Positions 57,050 to 64,000 of a DNA stretch of 64,000 nt are shown here, in pieces. Position 1 is the first letter of the stretch. Each line of letters starts with the position of its first letter. The DNA comes from Nocardioides pini (GTDB lineage Bacteria > Actinomycetota > Actinomycetes > Propionibacteriales > Nocardioidaceae). The stretch covers positions 1 to 64,000 of the forward strand of contig NZ_JAPPUX010000002.1 of assembly GCF_026712185.1 (NCBI RefSeq). The letters are read 5' to 3'. The position numbers and the translations under genes are program-made. The notes under the pieces are model-generated. The model did no database searches. It saw nothing but the letters and a program-made list of their open reading frames with translations, and was not told the DNA's origin.

Positions 57050-58792
57050 ATGACCGTTCGTGTCCATGAACTGGCCAAACAGTTGGGAGTGACGTCAAGC
57101 GACGTTCTCAAGAAGCTCGCGGAGCTTGGCGAGGTCGCTAAGAGCGCGAGCACCACCGTTAGCGACCAGGTGGCTGAGCGGGTACTGCTCGCCTACGGGG
57201 ACGTTGGCGATCGCCTCAGCGGGCCCTCCTCGTCGAAGGTCCTTGGTTGGAACGCAGGCGCCGTTCGTGCCCCGTCTCATGAAGACGTTCTGCGCAACAT
57301 CTCTCGGCTTACTCGTGACTTCCCTGTCGCCGCCCAGCATCAGCAGGCGCTCGCGCGCCTAGGTTCTCAGTTCTTCTACGCTTCGCCGTGCAAGATCGCT
57401 TCGTTCGAAGACAGTTACGTTTCACTCGTGCGCTTTAGCGGCGCTATCGAGGCCGCATTCGGTCTAACTCGCGAGGTGATGTTCTTCTATAGCCGTCATA
57501 AGGATCTGCAGATCCGTACGTTCAAGGCAGCGCAGAGCGCTTTGGCCGGACTGCCGCGCGAGGTCACGCCTGACATCATGTTCTTCTGGGCCCCTGACCC
57601 GCGCCTCCGCGAGAAGGTCGATGACTGGTCGACCGGAGGCTTCCTTACCGTGCCGCTCATTCTGGCAGACCCGGACGATCCGGTCAGTTTTGTGTCACTG
57701 CTTCGGGACTACACCTTTTCACGCGACCTCTTCTACGAGACCACTCCCGTCCGCGGCGAGCGATTCTTTGGAAGGCGGAAACTGCTGCAGTCACTGAAGG
57801 ACGACATTCAGAATCAGCGGGTCACCGGACTTTATGGCCTGAGGAAGGTGGGAAAGACCAGCGTTCTTACTGAACTGTCAGAAGTTCTGGAGAGCCCTAC
57901 CACAGTAGTGGTTCTACGAGACCTGGAGAGTTTACCCTCTCCACCCGAGGACCCCATCCCAGAGCTGTTGCGCGATTTACGGTCGGACCTGCTGGACCAG
58001 TTTCGCTCCAGGAGATTGCGCACGAAGGAACTTGGAAACCTCGCGTCGGACGCATCGATGATGGACTTCAAACGCGCCCTGCAAAAGATTCTCCGGGGTA
58101 ACGCGAGCGACGGGGTACGAGTCGTTCTAATGCTGGATGAAATCGAGTATCTTACCCCTTCGGATCGGATAGACATTCAAGAAGGCGACATGGCCTCTGT
58201 CGCGCAGTTCCTCGGGATTCTGCGGAGCTTGGTCCAAGAAAACTCAAATTTCACGTTCGTTCTGTCTGGACTGACGAGTGCCATCACGGAGAGTGGCCGT
58301 CTATACGGTCGCCCTAACCCTCTCTTCTCGTGGGCGAAGTCGAACTTTGTGTCCCCATTCGAGCGCTACGAAGCCGACGAGCTTGCGCTGTCGGTGGGTC
58401 GGCGTATGGGTATAGGCATTTCGAACGGAGCCCTCGAAGCCCTATATGAGGCAACCGGAGGGCATGCGTTCCTTTACAGGCACCTAGCATCGAACGTCGT
58501 GCATCTGTTGCCAGTGAATGTGTTCCACCGCCAGATGGATCGTGTTGCTGTTTTGAAGGCGCTGGAAGACTGGAGATTGATCGTAGCGGGTCACATGCAG
58601 GAGATGGTTGATCACGTCCGACGGTATTACCCCGACGAGGCGTTTCTTCTCGAGGTGCTTGAGTCAAACAAGGATGACTTCGCATCCTTCGCAAACGACC
58701 TTCCTTCGGCTCTGGGGCATCTCCTCAATCTCGGACTGGTGGAGCGCCAGGGCCGAACTTTTGAACTCACTCCCGTGCTGGAGATGCTATGA
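57050..58792 (+). CDS. IF2_N domain fused to STAND-like ATPase
   Basis: The 580-aa protein opens with a translation-initiation-factor-2 N-terminal domain (VRVHELAKQLGVTSSDVLKK, 3-22; full domain about 2-48). A domain of unknown type follows (75-230). Then comes a P-loop ATPase: RGERFFGRRKLL (235-246), Walker A GLRKVGKTS (263-271), Walker B VVLMLDEIE (358-366), FVLSGLTS (403-410) and GGHAFLYRHLA (470-480), and a C-terminal winged helix. This fits STAND switches, which bind a trigger and activate an effector. AGAGGGGGA precedes the ATG. The next gene overlaps by four bases. Confidence 0.8.
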   Translation: MTVRVHELAKQLGVTSSDVLKKLAELGEVAKSASTTVSDQVAERVLLAYGDVGDRLSGPSSSKVLGWNAGAVRAPSHEDVLRNISRLTRDFPVAAQHQQALARLGSQFFYASPCKIASFEDSYVSLVRFSGAIEAAFGLTREVMFFYSRHKDLQIRTFKAAQSALAGLPREVTPDIMFFWAPDPRLREKVDDWSTGGFLTVPLILADPDDPVSFVSLLRDYTFSRDLFYETTPVRGERFFGRRKLLQSLKDDIQNQRVTGLYGLRKVGKTSVLTELSEVLESPTTVVVLRDLESLPSPPEDPIPELLRDLRSDLLDQFRSRRLRTKELGNLASDASMMDFKRALQKILRGNASDGVRVVLMLDEIEYLTPSDRIDIQEGDMASVAQFLGILRSLVQENSNFTFVLSGLTSAITESGRLYGRPNPLFSWAKSNFVSPFERYEADELALSVGRRMGIGISNGALEALYEATGGHAFLYRHLASNVVHLLPVNVFHRQMDRVAVLKALEDWRLIVAGHMQEMVDHVRRYYPDEAFLLEVLESNKDDFASFANDLPSALGHLLNLGLVERQGRTFELTPVLEML

Positions 58793-59901
58793 ATGACGAC
58801 CTCGGCCAGCACGCGGATGCGATGGTATCCGCGCTTCAGGAGCGCCTGCGGCGCCACAAACTGGTGTTCGTACAGCACGGCGCAGTTTTCGAGGGGCTCA
58901 CCCCGGCCATCTGGGCCAGAAGCGGCGCCGACGTGGTTGATGTCGCAGACATTGCGACTGTGTCGGTGCGCCCGCAATTGCACGTTTCGGGGCTGGAGCG
59001 CTACGCAGCGGATCGGCCTGTCGGACCCACGCTCGGCGAGGTCCGCCAGATTGTTTCGGCGCTGCTGGGCGACGGCGTCGAAGTGTGCCTATGGTCGACC
59101 GCCCCGAGGGTCGCCTTCGTGCCGGTACCCGGTAGTTCACTTATCGACGACGCCTCGCCCTTCTTCCTTGAGTTGCTGCCAGTCATGGACGAGAACCCCG
59201 AGACCATCTACCCAGCCGTACGCCATGGCGGACTTCTTCCGGCCGTGTACCGGTCCGCGCTTGATCAACTCGGCGTGGCCGTCTTGGCTTCATTGGACCG
59301 GGCGATCTACGACGCGCAACTTGACCGCGAGTCGCTCTTTGAGATGCTGGACCCGCGAGAGGTCGAGGCACTTCGGGGCGCCGGTCTTGCCAAGTGCTGC
59401 GAGGGCGATCCATATCAACTCTCGGCTCCGATGCGGTTCAGCGAGCTTCGAGATCAACTTGCAGCCACTCTCGCCGCCCAACTGGCGCCACAGCCCGAAT
59501 TGTCGGACATTTCGAAAGACTTGTGGACTATCGAACGAAGTATTCGGCTGGCTCTGCGCACTGCTGCCGAAACTGAGTTTGGTCCCAAGTGGCGCTCGGG
59601 TGTGCTTCACGGCGATCTCAGCAAAAAGGTGTTGGATCGGGCGATGCTTGACGGATTCGTCTCTGCAAAATCGGTGAAAGAGTTGCGAGACCCGATTGAA
59701 TGGCTAACCTTGGGCGAACTCATCGAGGTGGTGACATCGGCGAAGTTCGATAACTTGGGGCTCCTCCCAATCTTCTGGACCAAGTTCGCCCAGGATGTCG
59801 TGCCAGTTCGAAACCGGCTGTCCCATATGCGCCACTTCAAGCATGTCGACAGAGGAGTGGTTCGCATGTGGGTCTCGCAAATTGCTCGCGTGCTCAACTG
59901 A
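58789..59901 (+). CDS. HEPN-motif protein coupled to the IF2_N ATPase
   Basis: The 370-aa protein ends in a helical domain with the motif PVRNRLSHMRHF (Arg341, Asn342, His346), matching the RxxxxH core of HEPN/Swt1-type ribonucleases. The N-terminal part (KLVFVQHGAVFEGLTPAIWA, then VSALLGDGVEVCLWSTAPR) is an alpha/beta domain not recognised. The ATG at 58789 overlaps the stop of the ATPase gene (ATGA), so both are made in step. It is probably the effector of a two-gene unit; RNA cleavage is inferred, not seen. Confidence 0.7.
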   Translation: MNDDLGQHADAMVSALQERLRRHKLVFVQHGAVFEGLTPAIWARSGADVVDVADIATVSVRPQLHVSGLERYAADRPVGPTLGEVRQIVSALLGDGVEVCLWSTAPRVAFVPVPGSSLIDDASPFFLELLPVMDENPETIYPAVRHGGLLPAVYRSALDQLGVAVLASLDRAIYDAQLDRESLFEMLDPREVEALRGAGLAKCCEGDPYQLSAPMRFSELRDQLAATLAAQLAPQPELSDISKDLWTIERSIRLALRTAAETEFGPKWRSGVLHGDLSKKVLDRAMLDGFVSAKSVKELRDPIEWLTLGELIEVVTSAKFDNLGLLPIFWTKFAQDVVPVRNRLSHMRHFKHVDRGVVRMWVSQIARVLN

Positions 59902-60102
59902 GCAGACGGCTCGCTGACCCGCCTGCGGGCCTTGACGCCCAGCGTCATAGTGGGCGGTTCCGGCTACATCATTTGCCTCAGCTCACCCCTGCTGATCCGG
60001 GGGCGGGGGCCAGACACACATCCGAAGACGCTGGGCGAGTGAGGCCCGGTTGGTTGGCGCCCGGTGCAAGGCCGCGCGGACTGGCGATGACTGACGTGCT
60101 CC

Positions 60103-60275
60103 GGTGCCGTGGGGCCCACGGCACCGTGGGGTCCTGGGTGATCACGGTGCCGCCGGGCCGACGGCACCGTGGACTCTCGTGATGTTCGCGCTCCCTCGAG
60201 CCGTCTACTGGCACTGAGTTCACGAACTTCTCCTATTACGACACGGCACCGTCGGCAACGCAATGCCTCAGTGCC
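60103..60275. other. Inverted-repeat cluster, candidate oriT
   Basis: Three inverted repeats precede the relaxase gene. GGTGCCGTGGG at 60103 is part of a 23-bp palindrome to 60125. CACGGTGCCG (60143-60152) pairs with CGGCACCGTG (60162-60171) across nine bases. GGCACTGAG (60210-60218) pairs with CTCAGTGCC (60267-60275). The element GGCACCGT recurs, including at 60245, and ATTACGAC occurs twice (60235, 60278). Such clusters next to a MobF relaxase are typical of origins of transfer. The whole 59,902-60,434 gap has no supported gene. Confidence 0.55.
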
Positions 60276-60434
60276 AATTACGACGTCCGATCGATCTCGC
60301 CCATCAGGTGCGCCCGACCTGTCATCCGCCTGCGCCGCCCCCGCTTCGTCCACCCTTCACCGACTTCACACGGTTTGCAGATCGAGGGGTATGGAGAGCC
60401 CGGCCCACCTACACGCTGTGGAAGGGCCGTGGTC

Positions 60435-63400
60435 GTGACCGTCTCGTTACGGCGGATGACAGCAGGGAATGGGTATCGCTACCTGTTGCGGAGCGTCGCC
60501 GTGGGCGACGGTGCTCGGGTCCTGTCGACGCCACTGACGCGCTACTACTCGGAGGTTGGTACGCCGCCGGGCCGATGGCTTGGGTCGGGGGTCAGGGCGT
60601 TTGGAACTGGTCAGCTCGTCGCGGAAATGCGTGTGAGCGAGGAGCAGCTCGCGTTGCTGATTGGCATGGGGCGCGACCCGGTCACGGGTGAGTCGCTCGG
60701 GCGCGCGTACCCGGCGTATCAGCGGTTGGCGGACCGCATCGATGCACGAGCGGCGGCGCTCGACCCGGACTTGAGCGTGGAGGAGCGTGCGGCCGAGACG
60801 AGCAGGATCGAAGCCGAGGAGACGTTGGCGGGCTTGCGCAGCGCGGTGGCTGGCTATGACCTCACGTTCAGCGTCCCGAAGTCGGTGTCGGTGTTGTGGG
60901 GAGTCTCCGACGCGGCGACCCAGGAGCGGGTTGCGAAAGCACATCACGCGGCGGTGGCCGAGGTCATCGGCTTCTTCGAGCGAGAGGTGGCCGCCACGCG
61001 GGCCGGCTTTTCCGATAGCGACGGCGCCGTAGCGCAGGTGCCCGTCGCCGGGATCGCCGCCGTGGCTTATGACCACTTCGATTCCCGTGCCGGTGACCCG
61101 CAGCTGCACACGCATGTGGTGGTGTCGAACAAGGTGTTGACGGGGATGGACGGGCGGTGGCGCAGCCTCGATGGCCGGCCGGTGTTCGCGTGCGTCACGG
61201 CACTGTCAGCGCACTACAACGCGGTGTTGGCGGACCGGCTCAGCCGAGAGGTTGGTGTGGGGTGGGAGTTGCGGCACCGCGGTGCCGACCGCAACCCGCA
61301 GTGGGAAGTGGCTGGCGTCAGCGATGAACTCATTGCTGAGTTCTCGAGCCGCACCCGGGAGATCGCGCGTATGAAGGACGAGCTCATCGCCGAGTACGTC
61401 GCACGGCACGGACGCATGCCGTCGCCCAAGACCATCGTCGAGCTGCGTGCCCAAGCGACGTTGGCCACCAGGCCACCCAAGGACCTGCGGTCCCTCGCCG
61501 ACCTGACCGCCGAGTGGCGGCGCCGCGCGTCTGCGCGGCTGGGCGTCAATGCAACCGAACGGGCAGCAACGCTCGTGGGTGCACGCACCGTTCTGCTGAC
61601 CGTCGACGACGTCCCCTCGGCAGCGATCGAGGCTATCGCCACGGACGTGGTGACCGCCGTGGCGGTGAAGCGGGCGGTGTGGACGCACTGGAACCTCATG
61701 GCCGAGGCTTCGAAGCAGACGATGGACCTCCGGTTCGCCACCACCTCCGATCGCGAAGCGGTCGTGTCCACGGTGGTCGACGCAGCTCAGCGCCTGTCGG
61801 TCTCGCTCACTCCACCGGCGCTGGCAAGCAGCCCGGTCAACTTCCAGCGCGAGGACGGCACGAGCCTGTTCCGGCCCCGGCACGCGGTCAAGTACTCCTC
61901 GACCGCAATCATGGAGGCAGAGGCTCGTCTCTTGACCCGGTCCGACACCATGACCGCGCCGGTTCTGCGTCACAATGCGCTCGGTCGGGTGCTGACGCAC
62001 ACGAAGTCTCGGCTCAACCAGCAACAGCGAACCGCCATCGAGAGCATCACAACGTCAGGCCGTCAGATGGACCTGCTCGTCGGTCCCGCGGGCGCGGGCA
62101 AGACGACAACGATGCGCGCGCTTCGCTCCGCGTGGATCGCCGAGCACGGGCAGAGAAGTGTCGTCGGTCTGGCACCCTCCGCGACCGCCGCACAAGCGCT
62201 GGGCGACGACCTGGGCGTCGCCTGTGACAACACGGCCAAGTGGCTGCACGAGTACGAGCGAGGACGCACGTACCTCCGCTCCGGGCAGCTGGTGATCATC
62301 GACGAGGCGACGCTCGCGGGAACGACCACGCTCGACCGGATCAGCGGCATCGCAGAGGCGGCGGGAGCCAAGGTCCTGCTCGTCGGTGACCCGTACCAAC
62401 TGCAGTCGGTCGAAGCCGGGGGCGCCTACTCGCTGCTGGTCCACCGCCGCACCGACGCCCCTGAACTGAGCGACATCCACCGCTTCGTCCACGAGTGGGA
62501 GAAGCACGCCTCCCTCGCGCTTCGTCGAGGCGAGGTCGAGGTCATCTCGACCTACGTCCGCCAGAAGCGCATCCACGAGGGACTGACCGACGACATGCTC
62601 GATCGAGCCTACGAGGCCTGGCACGCCGACTGCCGCGCCGGCAAGGCGAGCATCCTCGTCACCGAGTCATCCCACGCCGTGCGAACTCTGAACGAGCGGG
62701 CCCGCGCCGAACGCCTGCTATTGGACGGCGCTGTCGATGGGCGAGAGATCTTGCTGGCCACCGGCAACAGCGCTGCAGCGGGAGATGTCGTGATTACGCG
62801 ACGCAACGACCGCACCCTGCGAACCTCACTCGGCGGCTGGGTCAAGAACGGCGACCGCTGGCGGGTGGTCGACATCCGACGGGACGGCTCGCTGGTGGTC
62901 GATCGGCTCGACCCACGTTATGACGGCAAGACGGTACTGCCCCCTGAGTACGTCGCTGAATACGTCGACCTCGGTTACGCCGTCACCGCACACCGGGCAC
63001 AGGGCATCACCGTCGACACCTCCCACGTCGTCGTCACATCGTCGACGACCAGGGAGAACCTCTACGTATCCATGAGTCGCGGCCGGGAATCGAACGTCGC
63101 CTACGTCGCCCTCGATCAGCCCGACGACAGCCACTCAACACCCGAGCCCGATGACACCGCGGCACGCACCGTGCTCTTCGGCGTGCTCACCCACAGCGGC
63201 ACAAGCATGTCCGCGCACCAGACGATGGAGGCCGAGTACGCCATCCACGGCGGCATCGACCGCCTCGCCGCCGAACTCGAGACCATCGCCGCCGACGCTC
63301 AACGCCATCGTTTCGTGGAACTCCTGCACCGCTCCGGCCTCACACCTGAACAGCACCAAGCGGTTGTTCAGTCGAACGCCCTCGGACCGCTCATCGCATC

Positions 63401-63959
63401 CATGCGCAGAGCCGAGGCCTACCACCACGACCTCGAGAAACTGGTTCCCCGCATCGTGGCGCAGCACGCGCTCGACGATGCCGACGACATCGCAGCAGTC
63501 CTCCGGTACCGGATCGAGCAGACCGCCGCCTCCCCGCGCCGCGACTGCCAACTCACCCCACGCCTGATCGCCGGGCTCATCCCCGCACCCTTGGGGGACA
63601 TGCCTACCGAGCATCGCCAGGCCCTCGACGAGCGAGCCGAACTCATCGAGACACGGGCCCGGGCACTCGTTGCCTCGGCCGTCGACGACGGTGCGCCCTG
63701 GTGTCGGCGCCTGGGAACGCCGCCCCTCGAGCCGCAGGCCAGGAAGCTCTGGGTCCACGCGGCAACCACTGTCGCGGCGTACCGCGATCGCTACAAGGTT
63801 GACGGTGACTTGCCGCTCGGCGGTGGAACGACAGCGCAAAAGCGGGCAGACAGTCAACGAGCGCAACGTGCCTTGCGCGAGGCAGCTCGGCTGTCGCGCT
63901 TGGCCCCACAAGCGCACCGACGCGAAGCGCCTGAGCTGCCTGCCGTCTCCGCTCGATAA
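60435..63959 (+). CDS. MobF-family conjugative relaxase/helicase (TrwC/TraA-like)
   Basis: This 1174-aa protein would nick the element at oriT, stay attached to the 5' end and unwind the strand for transfer. The relaxase domain has the paired tyrosines TRYYSEVG (Tyr37, Tyr38), DLTFSVPKSVSVLWG, and the metal site LHTHVVVSN (His225, His227). The RecD-like helicase has Walker A GPAGAGKTT (550-558), LVIIDEATLAG, VGDPYQLQSVEAGG and AVTAHRAQGIT. GGAAGGG lies eight bases before the GTG at 60435; an earlier GTG at 60429 is too close to it. Confidence 0.92.
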   Translation: MTVSLRRMTAGNGYRYLLRSVAVGDGARVLSTPLTRYYSEVGTPPGRWLGSGVRAFGTGQLVAEMRVSEEQLALLIGMGRDPVTGESLGRAYPAYQRLADRIDARAAALDPDLSVEERAAETSRIEAEETLAGLRSAVAGYDLTFSVPKSVSVLWGVSDAATQERVAKAHHAAVAEVIGFFEREVAATRAGFSDSDGAVAQVPVAGIAAVAYDHFDSRAGDPQLHTHVVVSNKVLTGMDGRWRSLDGRPVFACVTALSAHYNAVLADRLSREVGVGWELRHRGADRNPQWEVAGVSDELIAEFSSRTREIARMKDELIAEYVARHGRMPSPKTIVELRAQATLATRPPKDLRSLADLTAEWRRRASARLGVNATERAATLVGARTVLLTVDDVPSAAIEAIATDVVTAVAVKRAVWTHWNLMAEASKQTMDLRFATTSDREAVVSTVVDAAQRLSVSLTPPALASSPVNFQREDGTSLFRPRHAVKYSSTAIMEAEARLLTRSDTMTAPVLRHNALGRVLTHTKSRLNQQQRTAIESITTSGRQMDLLVGPAGAGKTTTMRALRSAWIAEHGQRSVVGLAPSATAAQALGDDLGVACDNTAKWLHEYERGRTYLRSGQLVIIDEATLAGTTTLDRISGIAEAAGAKVLLVGDPYQLQSVEAGGAYSLLVHRRTDAPELSDIHRFVHEWEKHASLALRRGEVEVISTYVRQKRIHEGLTDDMLDRAYEAWHADCRAGKASILVTESSHAVRTLNERARAERLLLDGAVDGREILLATGNSAAAGDVVITRRNDRTLRTSLGGWVKNGDRWRVVDIRRDGSLVVDRLDPRYDGKTVLPPEYVAEYVDLGYAVTAHRAQGITVDTSHVVVTSSTTRENLYVSMSRGRESNVAYVALDQPDDSHSTPEPDDTAARTVLFGVLTHSGTSMSAHQTMEAEYAIHGGIDRLAAELETIAADAQRHRFVELLHRSGLTPEQHQAVVQSNALGPLIASMRRAEAYHHDLEKLVPRIVAQHALDDADDIAAVLRYRIEQTAASPRRDCQLTPRLIAGLIPAPLGDMPTEHRQALDERAELIETRARALVASAVDDGAPWCRRLGTPPLEPQARKLWVHAATTVAAYRDRYKVDGDLPLGGGTTAQKRADSQRAQRALREAARLSRLAPQAHRREAPELPAVSAR

Positions 63960-64000
63960 CCGGGTCCGAGAGCACGTGTCCACCAGTCCGCCGGCCCGCG

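Noticed and set aside
56768..57067. A 99-codon minus-strand frame upstream of the IF2_N ATPase
   Set aside because: It overlaps the start of the ATPase gene and shows no motif or start signal.
59964..60353. A 129-codon minus-strand frame before the relaxase
   Set aside because: It runs through the inverted-repeat cluster, has low-complexity Arg/Pro content and no ribosome site.
63960..64000. Second attachment site at the right edge
   Set aside because: The last bases do not resemble the tRNA-Pro 3' end; the element must continue past the window.

Overview
The window is high-GC actinobacterial chromosome. Gene content and order (tlyA-nadK-recN-steA-steB-pyrG, xerD, parA-scpA-scpB-rluB, cmk, der) match the conserved actinobacterial block best known from mycobacteria. 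Protein style and frequent leaderless starts suggest Nocardioides or another Nocardioidaceae; the genus is an inference.

Left half (1-34,380) is housekeeping core: the 3' end of an rRNA operon (5S), an SSB-like protein, a DUF1015 protein, then a dense + strand run of RNA modification, NAD kinase, recombination repair, cell-division (SteA/SteB) and CTP synthase. Next come aminopeptidase N, a Nudix hydrolase, alanine dehydrogenase, XerD, an AfsR/SARP-type regulator facing a DrrAB-like ABC exporter, a DUF3516 helicase, the ParA/ScpA/ScpB segregation operon, RluB, an AraC-type regulator, and the aroH-tyrA-cmk-plsC-der group. A secreted M23 peptidase and tRNA-Pro(GGG) close it. Many of these genes have a TANNNT -10 box 6-8 nt before the start codon, which fits leaderless transcription.

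Right half (about 34,300-64,000) is an accessory island, less GC-rich and less tightly packed. It starts at the 3' end of tRNA-Pro with a tyrosine integrase and an excisionase-like HTH protein and reaches a MobF (TrwC/TraA-like) relaxase at the right edge, preceded by inverted repeats that could be an oriT. It is best read as an integrative conjugative or mobilizable element whose far end is outside the window. A decayed IS256-family insertion with intact inverted ends and an 8-bp target duplication lies inside it.

The island cargo looks like a conflict/defence cluster: two FRG-domain proteins; an intracellular subtilase with an alpha/beta hydrolase; a convergent SIR2 protein fused to a P-loop domain resembling nucleoside kinases; a CBS membrane protein; a nucleoside-deoxyribosyltransferase/TIR-like protein; a repeat-propeller zinc peptidase; a membrane coiled-coil plus small HEPN-like pair; and a two-gene unit joining an IF-2 N-terminal domain to a STAND-like ATPase, translationally coupled to a HEPN-motif protein. 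The last unit and the SIR2 fusion are the best candidates for undescribed systems. Functions in the island are inferred from motifs only.
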